Assembly: GCA_034336665.1 (NCBI GenBank) | Contig: CM067591.1 | Coordinates: 682,001-746,000, forward strand | DNA from: Luscinia megarhynchos | Taxonomy: Eukaryota; Chordata; Aves; Passeriformes; Turdidae | Length of the DNA: 64,000 bases | Direction: 5' to 3' | Shown here: one piece after another, positions 26,512-61,171 of the stretch | Position numbering within the stretch: position 1 is the first letter of the stretch | Layout of the letters: the number at the start of each line of letters is the position of its first letter | Program-made: the position numbers and the translations under genes | The notes under the pieces: model-generated | Databases searched by the model: none | The model's input: the letters and a program-made list of their open reading frames with translations, nothing else | Told to the model about the DNA's origin: nothing

Positions 26512-29181
26512 GTGAGTGGGGAAGAGCTTGTGGGGTCTGGGGCTGCTCAGGGCTTCCTCCTGATTTACCCCAAAATCAGGATTTGGCCCTGTTTCCTTTG
26601 TGTTTCATGGGAGGTTGGTGCTGACAGCAGGGTTTGAGAGGCTGGGTGGAATTTGGGCACAGATCAGGGCTCACATCAGTGTGGTGGTAGCAGGGTCTGG
26701 CCCCAGTTCCTTGCTGAAGAGCTGAAATAATAAGCAATTGGAACAGAAAAGCTGGAATCGACATGGGAAATGGGGAATTGGGTGTATTTTGAAAAGGCAA
26801 GGGGAAAAATGAGGGAAAGTTGACAGCTCAGCTGGCGAGGGCTGCAGTGGGTCCAGCAGCTCGGAATGTGCCACCTCAGTGCCCCCCTTTGCTCTGCCAA
26901 ATTCCCCCTGTCAGAGCAGGGTGGGCAAGGGAGACTCAAATGGTGCCTGGAGAGGCTCCATGTCCAAAACCAAGCTGGGGAGAGCCCCCATGGAGCTCCT
27001 CTGGGGAGGCACAAGGCACAGTCCCTGCTCTTCACCAGGACCAAGGTGATGCCATGCCCACCCCAAGGTGAGCCTGAGGGGGTTCTGCTGCTCCCTTGAG
27101 CAGGTTTTGCTGCTCTCTCTTTGTGTGTGGTGTTCATGCAATGGAAATGCCCGTCAGTGAGTGCAGCTGGATGTGTGACCCACCTGGAAACCTCCACCTG
27201 GCCCGGAAGACAAGCTGGGGATCTGTGGCAAAGCTCCTGGTGTCCACCCAGGCCTGGCTCACCTGGCTGGCACGAGGGGCTGGGCTGTGTGTGGGAAGGC
27301 AGCACAGGGAGCTGAGCCCTGAGCCTCATCCCGTGCCTGAACCCCTTGTGAGCAGCAGAAACCACGGGGGAGGGAGAAGAGCTGGGACTGAGAGCTGGGC
27401 CAAGCTGCCCTGGTGAGAGCAGGGATCCCTGAGCCATCCCCCACATCCCAGGGCTGTGCTCAGCCACTCTTCCCTGAGCTCCTGAGCCTCCTGCTCCTTC
27501 TTCCCTTTGCTTTTCTCTCCATGGGGGTGATGAGGAAATTCCCCTTCCCCAGGGTTTGTTCTTGCTCCAGACCCTGCAGCTCCTGCCAGCACCATGTCCC
27601 ACCCCAGAGGTTTCCCTCGGGTTTTTTTCCTTCTCCTGATGCTACAAATCCCAAAGGAGAGAGTAGAGCACCCAGCCAGGCTGGGAAAGGTGCTGTGGGT
27701 GTGGGGAGGGCACATGAGCTGCAGCTCCTGATGGCAAAGGAGGAAGGAAGGGACAGGGATGGGTTTGCCAGGACTGGTTTGTGCCATTACTGAAGAACCT
27801 GGGATGCCAGGAACTGCTCTGGATTAAATTTTGCTCTCAGTAACAACCACAATCCACGGGGTGTTTCACACACAGCAGAGTTTGGGTGAGGCCCTGCCTG
27901 CTTTTGTATTTCGTGGCAAATATCCTGCAGCTGCCTCATGGTTCAGGATTTTGTGGAAGTGGCTCCAAGGAGGGAATTCACCACCTGGGACACTCAGCCT
28001 CCCTCTGAAAACGTGCATCCTGGAGCTCTCAGCATTTCAAGAAGTGGTGCTTGGCAGCATCCCAGCGGTCAGGAATCAGCAGCCCAGCCCCAGAGGGGCT
28101 GAGCTTTAAAATAAAGTGGGTCCAAATCCAGCTCTGGGGGAGTTGGGATTTTAAAACAAAGCTGGGGGTCGGATGGCTCAGCCTGGCATCACTCCTCACA
28201 CCAGCACCAAGCACCCAGGATCTGATCACCGATTCCCCCCCTCCAGCAGCAGCCCAGTGAGTTATTTTGGGGAGGAAAAGCCCGATTCAGAGCAGGGTCA
28301 GCCACGTCCCTGTGCGCTCCCGAGGGCTGGGCTTGCGTGACTGCGCTTCCCCATCAAGGCCAGAATCTAAACAATCTTGATTCCTGTCCCAGCAGCCCTG
28401 GGCTGGGCTCTTCAATTGCAGGAAACGGAGCCTTTGGCATGTTTGTGTCGGGAACACGAAGAATGAGCTGAGGAGGGGCCTGGGGGGCAGCGGGGGGATC
28501 GCCGTGTTTGCCTTGGCAGAAATGGCTCTTTTACAAGGAGAAAAAATAAAAAAAATAAAAAAAGGAAGATTAAAAATAGCCAGACTTCCCCCAAAAGGCT
28601 CAGCAAGGAATTTTTGGCTGTCCCAGCCCCTCTGTTTGTGTCATTGATAAACTCCACATAAAAGCACCCCCAGGGCTGAGCCCCTGCCCGTGGCTCTGGT
28701 GCTGCTGGGGCTGCCTGTGGTGTGGGGGCTTTGAGCTCCACCCCACAAGCAGGGTCCTGCCAAACCTGGAATCTCCAGCAGGGCATCCTCAGGGCTGCCA
28801 GGCCCGTGGGGGCCGTGGTTTTAGGGAGCAGGAGCAGTGGGAACAGCAAGAAATGCTGGTGTGTGATCACTGGGAGAAGGAAGGAGGTTGCATGGAGATG
28901 GCCAGGCCTGATTCCAGCCCATTCCTGAGCTCTGTGGGGCCACAGTGGCACCCCAAGGCACGGCAGGGAGCTCCCCAAGCCTGGGATCTGCTCTCAGGAA
29001 GGGCTGTACCCAGGATGTCCGGAGCCAAACTGCCTTGGGAGCAGCACATCCTACCTCACTCCGTGCCTGCCCCGAGCCCCCATGGGTGGGGAGGAGCCCT
29101 GGGGGCGCAGGGGCTGCTCTGACCCCCCTGCTCTGACCCCCCTGCTCTCAACCCCTTCTCTGACCCCTCTGCTCTCTGCAG
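26512..29181 (+). other. Noncoding DNA before the first ACVRL1 coding exon
   Basis: Probably ACVRL1 intron 1. It holds unique sequence, a short A-rich tract near 28540-28565 and a small CTCTGACCCCCCTG repeat at about 29110-29175 just before the acceptor. No other gene was recognised. Confidence 0.45.
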
Positions 29182-29182
29182 G

Positions 29183-35721
<6,539 letters not shown>

Positions 35722-35997
35722 TGAGCGCCGGGAACCGGACACCGGAGCCACTGACGGGCGGCACCGGGGACGGGATGGCTCCGGTCACAGAGGGGTTTGC
35801 TCACAGCTCCTGCCTCTCCCCCCGCTCCTCCGAGCCGGTTGAATTTGCAAGCACGGGAAAAAATAGAAAAGGAAAAAAAAATACCAACCACTAAAGGAGG
35901 AATCTTCCACCCGGACATAAAAATATCCCCTGGATCCGTCACCCGACACCGGCGCGTCTCGACGGCAGCTGGTCGCCCACCCGGAGTCTTGGATGCC

Positions 35998-36520
35998 ACG
36001 GTGAGGGGCACCGATGGCAGAACCGCCCTGAGCTGCACCCCCACCCTCGGGGGGGGCATCGATGGCAGAACCGCCCTGAGCTGCACCCCCACCCTCGGGG
36101 GGGGCACCGATGGCAGAACCAGCCTGAGCTGCACCCCCAGCCTAAGGGGCATCGATGGCAGAATCTTCCTGGCTGCACCCCCACCCTCGGGGGGGGGCAT
36201 CGATGGCAGAACCAGCCTGAGCTGCACCCCCAGCCCTCGGGGGGCACCGATGGCAGAATCTTCCTGAGCTGCACCCCCAGCCCAATGGGCACCGATGGCA
36301 GAATCAGCCTGGCTGCACCCCCAGCCTAAGGGGCATCGATGGCAGAACCACCCTGAGCTGCACCCCCAGCCAAATGGGCACCGATGGCAGAACCACCCTG
36401 AGCTGCACCCCCAGCCCAAGGAGCATCGATGGCAGAATCAGCCTGAGCTGCACCCCCAGCCCTCGGGGGGCACCGATGGCACAATCACCCCGTGCTGCAC
36501 CCCCAGCCCTCGGGGCACCC
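35998..36520 (+). repeat. Minisatellite in ACVRL1 3'UTR (GGCACCGATGGCAGAACC)
   Basis: About 11 units of 45-58 bp: ATCGATGGCAGAACCAGCCT then GAGCTGCACCCCCAGCC and CTCGGGGGG or AAGGGGC. Open frames on both strands are repeat artefacts. Confidence 0.93.
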
Positions 36521-36964
36521 ACCCAGCGCCGGCACCGTCGGCGGAGGAGCTGCCCCGACCCGCCCGGCCGGCGCTGGCAGGAATTCCCCGCGGTGCCCGG
36601 CGCGTTTCTCGCTAAAGGAGGGATGGGTTTCTCTGCTCCAAGGGCAGCATCCCCCCCGGCCAGCCCAGATCCGCACCCAGCCCATAAATAAGGAACGTCC
36701 AGCGTGGCCTGAGCATTCCAGGATGGGGGTCCCGTGGTGATCCTTCCTTGCCAAGCAGCCAGCATTTTCCTTGCCGAAGAAGTGCCTTTTTTGGGTCTTT
36801 GCCGATATTTTGGTGTTCTGGCTCGGCTGGCTTCATCCCGTGTTGCTCCCCACCATCCCAAGATCCACCCCGTGCTTGGAGATGTTTGGACACGACCAGG
36901 ATGGGACGTACAGCAGAACCAGCTTTGCCACATAACTATTTAATTATTAAGATTTAATATATTT

Positions 36965-36970
36965 AATAAA
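36965..36970 (+). terminator. ACVRL1 polyadenylation signal
   Basis: AATAAA followed by GTGTAAAGC, in an AT-rich setting after GC-rich 3'UTR. Confidence 0.65.
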
Positions 36971-37389
36971 GTGTAAAGCTATTTTATCACCTAAGAGCTG
37001 CCGAACCTCCCGTGCTGGGCACTGGGCACCACAGCAGGATGGGTCTGGGTGTTCCTGCATGGTTCAATTCATGGCTTCACCTCCCTGTCTCCAGCAGCAC
37101 CGTTGGATCCCATGATAAACCCAGCTCCAGCCTCGTGCCAACCCTCTCCCCGTGCCTGTCAGGGGCTGGGGCTGCTCCAGGGGGCACCAGTCCTCCAGCT
37201 CTGAGGGGTTTGCACAGCCAAAGCTCCCAGGATGGAAGCAAAGCTGGATAATGTTCAGGGGGTTCAGCTCCAAGGTGTTCCCAGCACATCTCAGCTGCTG
37301 CCTTGCTCTGCACCCAGTCAGACACTGGATGGAACTGGGCAGCAAAGGGCAGCTGCAGCTTCTGGGCAGGGCATGAGGTCATGGAGGGT

Positions 37390-38035
37390 CTTGGGTGCCT
37401 TGATCTGGGCTTGGAGTGCTCAGCCTCGGGGCTTGGGCTGCCCTATCTGAGGTTTGGGATGCTCAGCTTGTGGTTTGGGATGCTCATCTTGTGTTTTGGG
37501 GTGCCCTACTCACGGTCTGGAGTGCCCTGCCTAGAGTTCAAGGTGCTCAGCCTGTGGTGTGGGGTGCCTTAACCAGGGTTTGGGGTGCTCAGCTCTGGGC
37601 TGGGGTGCCCTATGTAGGGTTTGGGATGCTCAGCCTGTAATTTGGGGTGCCCTGCCTGGGGTTTGGGATGCTCAGCTTGTGGTTTGGGGTGCCCTATGCA
37701 GGGTTTGGGATGCTCAGCTTGTGGTTTGGGGTGCTTTACCCAGGGTTTGGGATGTTTAGGCTGGGGCTTTGGGGTGCCCTACCAGGGATTGGGATGCTCA
37801 GCCTGTAATTTGGGGTGCCCTACCAGGGATTGGGATGCTCAGCCTGTGGTTTGGGGTGCCCTAATTGGGGTTTGGGATGCTCAGCCTGTAATTTGGGGTG
37901 CCCTAATTGGGGTTTGGGATGCTCAGCTGTAATTTGGGGTGCCCTGCCTGGGGTTTGGGATGCTCAGCCTGTGGTTTGGGGTGCCCTAATTGGGGTTTGG
38001 GATGCTCAGCCCTACTCCTGGGTGCCCAGCCTAGG
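37390..38035 (+). repeat. Minisatellite (TTTGGGATGCTCAGCCTGTG)
   Basis: About 16 units of roughly 40 bp, GGTTTGGGATGCTCAGCCTG joined to TAATTTGGGGTGCCCTA variants, between ACVRL1 and ACVR1B. Confidence 0.93.
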
Positions 38036-38064
38036 GTGGCTCAGTCCCTCCTACCCCAAGAAGA

Positions 38065-38480
38065 TTGCACACACACACTGCCAAGCCAAGCACACACACA
38101 CAAATCATGTTTGCACACACACATCATGCACATGCACACACACAAATCATGTTTGCACACACAAATCATGCTTGCACACACACATCATGCACATGCACAC
38201 ACAAATCATGTTTGCACACACACATCATGCTTGCACACACACATCATGCTTGCACACACACATGCCCAAACTCATGGCCCATGTGCTCAAACACGAGTCA
38301 CGAATGCCTGCACACACGTTCTGGCTGAGCACACTCACATCACACCCTGTGCACACACAAACAGGGCCCGGACACACAGACCAGGCACGTATGACACACA
38401 GCACGTGTGGTGCACACAAATCACACAAGCTGAGGATGCACACATGAACACAACTCACACCTGAACACACATCATACAGA
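38065..38480 (+). repeat. CACACA-rich repeat with AAATCATG units
   Basis: Tandem TTGCACACACACATCATG and CACACACAAATCATG units to about 38270, then looser CACAC-rich sequence. Confidence 0.88.
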
Positions 38481-39195
38481 TATCTCACATTGATCACACA
38501 CCTATCAGACATTTATCTCACACCTACCACACACATATCACATAGTTATCACACACTTATCAAGCACATATCACACACCTATCTCACATTTATCACACAC
38601 CCATATCACACACATATCATGTGTATTACACACCTATCACACACATATCTATCTCACATTTATCACACATATATCACACACCTATCTCACGTTTATCACA
38701 TATTTATCACACACCTATTTCACGTTTATCACATATTTATCACACACCTATCACACACTTATCTCACGTTTATCACACTCATATCCCACCCATATCACAC
38801 GCCTATCACACATTTATCACACTCCTATCTCACCCATATCACACACCTATCTCACGTTTATCACATATTTATCACACACCTATCACACATTTATCTCACG
38901 TTTATCACACTCCTATCCCACCCATATCACACACTTATCTCACGTTTATCACACACCCATCTCACGTTTATCACATATTTATCACACGCCTATCACACAT
39001 TTATCACACCCCTATCCCACCCATATCACACACCTATCTCACATTTATCACACACCTATCTCACGTTTATCACATATTTATCTTATACCTATCACACACC
39101 TATCTCACATTTATCACACCCCTATCTCACCCATATCACACACCTATCTCACATTTATCACACACTTATCTCACGTTTATCACACATTTATCACA
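38480..39195 (+). repeat. TATCACACACCTATCTCAC minisatellite upstream of ACVR1B
   Basis: About 60 imperfect units of 10-14 bp (TTATCACACA, CCTATCTCAC, GTTTATCACA), ending about 180 bp before the ACVR1B ATG, at the edge of the CpG-rich promoter. Confidence 0.95.
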
Positions 39196-39199
39196 ATCC

Positions 39200-39375
39200 C
39201 ATCTCACCATTAACTCCCTCCCCTCCCTCCCCTCCCGTGTGCGCACGCGCGGCCCGGCCCCGCCCCGGCCCCTGGCCCCGCCCACTCCCCTTGGCCCCGC
39301 CCCGGCCCCGCCCCCGCTCCCCCTCCCGCCGGCGCTGCGGCCAACTCCGCTCCGAGGCCGCGGCGCGTCCCCGCC
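39200..39375 (+). promoter_or_regulatory. ACVR1B CpG-island promoter and 5'UTR
   Basis: Very GC-rich with dense CpG and many CCCCGCCC (Sp1/KLF-type) boxes. No TATA box is visible. It abuts exon 1 and continues past 39600. Confidence 0.6.
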
Positions 39376-55366
<15,991 letters not shown>

Positions 55367-56324
55367 GCTCTGAGCCTCAGCAGGAGGAAACTGCACAGGA
55401 GCTGCTGTGCTAGAGTAGTCGTGTGATGGAGGCCTACCTCGTGTTTCAGCCCAACCTACTGCTACAACCAGACAGCGGGACCTGCAGGCTGCTAGGCAGG
55501 GGGACGGCAGCCTACAGCACCGCTCTCTTCCCTGCTTGGGTATGAAACAATCCGAAACCTTTTGTGATCACCTCCTGAGAGCGTGGAGACTTGAGAGGGA
55601 CTTCACCCGAGGGATCTCAGCCATGATCCTAACTCTTTGTTCCTTGAAAGGAAATCCCTGTAAAGTTCAGCGTGCGTTGAGCCCGGGTGCTCGGTGCCGG
55701 GAGCGGGAAGGGAAAGGGAAGGTTTTTCTTGCCGTACTCTCGAGGATTTTTTTCCAGGGACTGGCACGTTCATGCAGAAAAAAGCAAAACAAATGGTGCT
55801 CTCTTCCAAGAGGCTGAGCCAGAACAGTTGATCAGCTTCACAAAAACCGTTCTCCCTCCTTTTCTTAAGCTTGAAAAAGTCCCGAGTGAGCGCCCTTGGC
55901 GCGCCGGCGTCTGCATGCGCGAGGTGCGCGTGTCCCCGTGCCTGCTCCATCTCCTCCGTAGCCGTGCGGTGTCTGCCCGTGGGTGGCTCATCTCTGTCCG
56001 TGCTTCCTGTGCATGTGCAAAATCTCCGGTGTCCCGTTCGTGAGCTGTTTGCGCTGGTGCTCTCCGTGCTGAGTCGTGAGCGTCGTGGAGCTTGGACGGG
56101 CTGCGGCTGCTGCAGAGCGGATCCCTGGCTCTCCCCCATGGGCCACAGCGTCCCATCAGGCTGCCTCACTGCCACCCCTTCCCTTTTTTTTAAGGTGAAA
56201 CAAATAAGGAACTGAGAATCGCTCCTGGAATCCAGGTTTTTTTTGTCTTGAGCCCCTGGGGTTTGTAGTTCTGGGTAGGGGGGGAGCTGAGGTGTGTCAG
56301 AGATGGAGCAGGCGTGGCGGCCGG

Positions 56325-56895
56325 CACCTGGGGAAAAGCAGGATTCAGCTGGGGAAAAAGCAGGATTCAGCTGGAGGAATGCAGGAGTCAGCTGGGGAAA
56401 ATGCAGGATTCAGCTGGAGAAATGCAGGATTCAGCTGGGGAAAATGCAGGATTCAGCTGGGGAAAAAGCAGGATTCAGCTGGAGGGATGCAGGATTCAGC
56501 TGGGGAAAATGCAGGATTCAGCTGGGGAAAAAGCAGGATTCAGCTGGAGGAATGCAGGAGTCAGCTGGGGAAAAGCAGGATTCAGCTGGGGAAAAAGCAG
56601 GATTCAGCTGGAGGAATGCAGGAATCAGCTGGGGAAAATGCAGGATTCCATTGGGGAAATTGCAGGATTCAGCTGGGGAATGCAAGATTCTATTGGGAAA
56701 ATTGCAGGGTTCAGCTGAGGAAAGTGCAGGATTCAGCTGGAAGAATGCAGGATTCCATTGGGAAAATGCAGGATTCAGCTGGGGAAATGCAGGATTCCAT
56801 TGGGAAAATGCAGGATTCATCTGGGGAAAATATAGGATTCCATTGGGGAAGTTGCAGGATTCAGCTGAGGAAATGCAAGATTCAGTTCTCCTGGA
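56325..56895 (+). repeat. Minisatellite (GCAGGATTCAGCTGGGGAAA)
   Basis: About 26 units of 21-24 bp of the form ATTCAGCTGGGGAAAATGCAGG, with drift to CCATTGGGAAAATGCAGG toward the right end. The open frames of 130-270 codons are artefacts. Confidence 0.94.
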
Positions 56896-56934
56896 AATAC
56901 AATTCCCAACTCCACCACCCAGGCACGTTTCTGG

Positions 56935-57605
56935 GGGCCTGATGATGCAGTGCTGCAGGCTGGGGACAGAGTGGCTGGACAGTGGCCAGGCAGAAAGGGA
57001 CCTGGAGGTACTGGTTGGCAGCCAAGTAAACATGAGCCAGCAGAGTGCCCAGGTGACCAAGAAGTTCAGTGGCACCTGGCCTGGATCAGGAATGGTGTGG
57101 CCAGGAGCAGGACAGTGATTCTTCACCTGTGCTCAGCACTGGTTGGGCAGCACCTCGAGTGCTGTGTCCAGTTCTGGGTCCCCCAATTTAGGAAGGACAT
57201 GGAGGGGCAGCAAGGCTGGTGAAGGGCTTGGAGCACAAATCCTGTGAGGAACCACTGAGGGTTGTTTATCCTGGAAAAAGGAGGCCCAGGGGAGATCTCA
57301 TCTCTACAGCTCCCTGAAAAGTGGCTGCAGCCACTGACAAGAGGACACAGCCCTTAAGATGTGCCAGGGGAAGTTCAGGTTGGACATCAGGAAAAAATTT
57401 CTCACTGAAAGAGTGATTGGGCACTGGAATCATCTGCTCAGGGAGGTGGTGGAGTCACCATCCCTGGACATGGTTGGAAAAAGAGTGGCCATGGTCTCAG
57501 TGCCATGGTTTAGTTGATGAGGAGGTGTTAGGTTAGGTCAGAGGTTGGATTTGATGATCTCAAAGGTCTTTTCCAACCTGGCTCACTCTGTGACTCTGTG
57601 CTCTG
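56935..57605 (+). mobile_element. CR1 LINE fragment in ACVR1B 3'UTR
   Basis: CR1-type 3' sequence: GAGGAACCACTGAGGGTTGT, GGAGGCCCAGGGGAGATCTC, AAGTTCAGGTTGGACATCAGG, AGGTTGGATTTGATGATCTC, TTTTCCAACCTGGC. It ends TGACTCTGTG. No ORF remains. Confidence 0.88.
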
Positions 57606-59153
57606 AGTTCTGGGGGTGCTCTGCACCTCCCAGAGGTGTTGGGCAGGATCTGACAGCAGGTGTGGGTTGGGAAATCAACATCCATCTTTTTAATATAGGT
57701 GTATAAATATCTCCTAATGTGGAAGTGGCTGTGTGTCAGTGTGGGGTGGGGGGATCTGCATGGCTTTTCTTTTGATTCAATGCCAGGTGAGGGAGAGGTG
57801 GGGTGACTACAGCAAATGTGGAAGTGAGGGCTGGGGCTGCCATGGTGACTTTGGCAGTCAGGAAGAGCCCTGGTGTGGAGGTCAGGTCAGTGTCTGCAGT
57901 AGAGAACTCTGAAGCCATAACTTTTAACTGGAGTGGTTTTGATTATTATTTTTTTAATTATTATTGTTATTATTATTATTGTTGTTTTCTGGGAGGGTCT
58001 GGATTTTAACTTTTTTGAATATTGTTAATTCTTTCTAAGTGCAGAAAAACAATCTCTGATTATTACCTCTTGACCTGTTGGTTTGTAAAGAAATCACTGC
58101 AAAAAAAGAAAAAAAAAAAAAAAGAAAAAAAAAAGAACCAAATGCACAGCTCAATTTACACTGGAACTGTTTCTACTCTGACCTTGCTCCTGCTCTCTAA
58201 GGTGAGGTTTCATCTCTGCTCTGGCCGCCAGGGTTAAGTCTTTCTTTCAATCCCTCTGTTCTTGCTGTCTGTGTCCCTGTCCATGTGTCCTTCCCCCCCA
58301 TTCCCTGTGTGTCCATGGCCTTGTAGAGAGTGAGGAGTGTGGGTTTGGAATCACGTTAGGAGCCTTTTTGCATCCCCCCAAGGAGTTTTTTGGGAGCAGG
58401 GATGGGGATCCCAGTTTGTCCTGAGTCCTATCTCAGCCAGAGGTTCCCAGTTGTGTCCCTGAAACTGCATTTGGAAGCTGAGGGGGACATTTGCAGGACA
58501 CCCAGGCCGTGGGAAGGACAGGGGGACATCCCAGAGCTGTGGGTGCTGCAGGCTGTCCCCTCCAGCCACTGCAGCTCCCCACGGTGCCCTCAGCTCCAGA
58601 ACTTGCACTGAACTCACCCCCTCCAACTGTAGCCACACTGCACCTGCCTCAAAAAACCCAACAGCTGCCAGGCAGCAGGGCTGGGAGGAGGGAAGGACGA
58701 GGTGCTGGTGAGCAGGGCTTGGGGAAAAGCCTCGTCCCGAGAGAGGGGGAAGAGCCAGCGGGATCCCGGCAGGAGCTGCCCATGTAGCATTCACACAGCA
58801 CTTTGTCAAACCCCTCCGGGGGGCAGTGCTCACCCAGCTGATGGAGCACGTGGGAGTTGCTGCCCGGCTCCAAAACTTGCAGCAGCTCTGGGATAAAAGC
58901 ATCGCAGGCAGTTGTGGGGGAGCCGGGTGCAGGACAGGGAGGGGTCCATCAGCGGTACGTGGCTGCAGGACAGAACTCTTGGTACTTCTCTGCCCCTTTG
59001 ATTTGTTTGGTTTTGTACATTTTCTTAGCAAAGGACTGTAAGAAAATAGCCACTTAGCCACTTTACCTCTTCAGTATGCAAATGTACATACGGTGTAAGA
59101 TAGGAAATCTTTTGTTTAATATAAAACCAGGCTGTCGATTTCTGCTGTACATT

Positions 59154-59159
59154 ATTAAA
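59154..59159 (+). terminator. ACVR1B polyadenylation signal
   Basis: ATTAAA followed within 25 bp by a GT/T-rich stretch (GTTTGTTTTATTCATGTGAGG), in a locally AT-rich block after the long 3'UTR. Confidence 0.6.
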
Positions 59160-59175
59160 AGTTTGTTTTATTCAT

Positions 59176-60775
59176 GTGAGGTGTTGCAGTCTCACTTCTC
59201 TGGGAGGGGTGGGAATTGCAGGGCACAGCTCAGTGCCTCAGAGAGAGGCCTGGGGGGAAGGGGGGGCTAAAATCATCTCTTTAAGAATCCTGGTCAAAAC
59301 ATTTTAATGTTGAATATTCCCGTTTTTAGTGAACATGCAGCTTCCAACACCCACCAAGCACTGGGGAGGTGGAGGTGAGACACAGAGGTGGCAGGTTGGA
59401 TTTTCCACCCGTGCAGGAATGAGCAGCTGAACTTGGGGCTCCCACTCTGGGCACAAGGCACAGAGCAGGGGGGTTACAGAGAATAAATAAAACCCCTGGA
59501 GATGCCCTCAGAGCATCCCTGGGGGTGTGGTGGGTACAGGTGGCATCTCCCAAGTCTCCACATGGACCCAGAGCTTCAAGGAAAGATAAATCCCACAGCA
59601 AACTACCCTGTGCCCCTATAAAATGCTATTTTTTTTGCTTCTGTTTGCTCTGAGGGTAAATGGGCTGAGTGAACTGCCCCTGCTAATTCCTTAATTAGAG
59701 CCTCCTGCAAACGAGCCTGTAGTGAGCGGATCAAGGGGAAAATCTGCCGAGGCCTGGGGTCCCCCCGGGCTCAGACAAGGTGGGGAGGGGGAGGCACCAT
59801 CTGGGCTTGTCCTTCCTCGTTCCCAGCTTTGTCTGAAGCTCCTGCTGTGGTCCCCAGGAAAATCCAGCCCCATCCTGGCAACGTGGGCAGCAGTGGGATG
59901 AGAATATGGGGAATTGTTAAGCAAAACCTGTCTGCTCCTCTAGGAAATCAGCCTGGGGTGGCTGCAGCTGAGGGGCCGAATCGTTACAGATTTTGGGAAC
60001 ACGATGGGGTGTTCTTCATTCCCAGCGGTTTGGTGACTCAGGATCGGTGTTGGGCTCCATCCCATCCTTTCCCCAGCCCTTCCAGCCCGGAGCAGCTCTG
60101 CTCCTGGAGCAAACGTGGCCAGGCTGTGGGCGGGAGGTTTGGGTGGAACGCCAGCGGGATTGTTACGATCTTCATTTTTTTTGGCAAATTTTAAACAAAC
60201 ATTTGGGCAAAACTCTCAACTCCGGCTGGAAAATTCCCGCTGCCTCCCGCCGGGGCTCAGCGAGGAGCCGCCGGAGCCGCGCGGTGTCCGCGGCTGCCTC
60301 CGGGAATTGTTCTTCCCTCCGTGTCCCGGCTCGGCGCAGCACAGACCGTGCAGGAACAGCTCAAATCGCTCCGGCTGCCCCCGCTGGGAGCCGGGCTGGG
60401 GGCTGTGGCCACCCCTGCCCCAGCTCCTGCCTCCCATTAAATCCCAAATGAGGTGGTGGCAGCTGTCGGGGGGCAGCAGAGCCCGGCATTGCTTCTGCTC
60501 CCGGAAAGTCACGGCTTTGTCCCCAAATCATCCCTGGGCGCCCTCCGTGGCATCCCCAACAGCATCCCACCTGAACGCTCAGGACACCGCCTCCCCCAGG
60601 CTCCTACTGCCCCACAGAAGCGCCCGGAGCTCCACGCTGAACCCCGCGCTGTCCCTGAGGCTGAGCCCACGCAGGATCCCCCCGCCCTGAGCAGGACCCT
60701 GCTCTGGACCCCCCTGCTGGACCCCCAGAGGTCACCGAGCTGGAACCTCCCCACGGGATCCCTTAAGCAGTGAAC
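59176..60775. other. Intergenic DNA between ACVR1B and TAMALIN
   Basis: Unique sequence with GC and CpG rising toward the right. Open frames show no recognisable protein. No transposable element was identified. Confidence 0.5.
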
Positions 60776-60779
60776 CCGC

Positions 60780-60985
60780 ATTGGGACCCCACCCAATGCA
60801 CCCCCGCCTGGACCCTCTCACTGGACCCCCAAAGGGTCCCCGAACAGGACCCTCATCCTGGACCCCCCCACTGGATCTCCGAGGGGTCCCCGAGCGGGAC
60901 CCTCATCCTGGAGCCCCCCACTGCATCTCCAAGGGGTCCCTGAGACAGGACCCTCACCCTGGAGCCCCCCACCGGATCTCCACGT
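60780..60985 (+). repeat. Short minisatellite (CCCCACTGGATCTCCAAGGGG)
   Basis: Four units of about 52 bp, GACCCTCATCCTGGACCCCC followed by CACTGGATCTCCGAGGGGTC, about 190 bp upstream of the TAMALIN start codon. Confidence 0.85.
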
Positions 60986-60989
60986 GGTC

Positions 60990-61171
60990 CGGACTCAGGG
61001 CCGGGGGCCGGAGCGCTGCCGGACACGGCCGGACACGGGGCGTGGTCCATCCCCACCACGGCCGCGGTCTAACGCCCAAGTGGGTGCGGTTTGGCTCCAA
61101 AAGGGGCGCGTCCCGCTCCATCCCCGCCCCCAGGGTCCATATAGCGGCTCCCGGGACGGCCCGGCCCGGCC
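60990..61171 (+). promoter_or_regulatory. TAMALIN CpG-rich promoter and 5'UTR
   Basis: Dense CpG from the repeat edge into exon 1. A TATA-like CATATAG at about 61138 lies 34 bp before the ATG, which would give a very short leader; a CpG-type start farther upstream is as likely. Confidence 0.4.

Larger units (their letters stand above)
35722..36970 (+). other. ACVRL1 3'UTR
   Basis: Noncoding sequence from the ACVRL1 stop to the AATAAA at 36965-36970. It includes the minisatellite at 35998-36520. About 1.25 kb. Confidence 0.65.
55367..59175 (+). other. ACVR1B 3'UTR
   Basis: No coding signal follows the ACVR1B stop until the ATTAAA at 59154-59159. The human 3'UTR is also long. This one contains a GC-rich CpG block (55880-56110), a minisatellite, a CR1 insertion, an ATT-rich tract (57945-57990) and A-rich DNA (58095-58135). 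Extent is inferred. Confidence 0.55.

Noticed and set aside
56292..57126. Frames of 202-274 codons on both strands
   Set aside because: Repeat translation of the GCAGGATTCAGCTGGGG minisatellite inside the ACVR1B 3'UTR.
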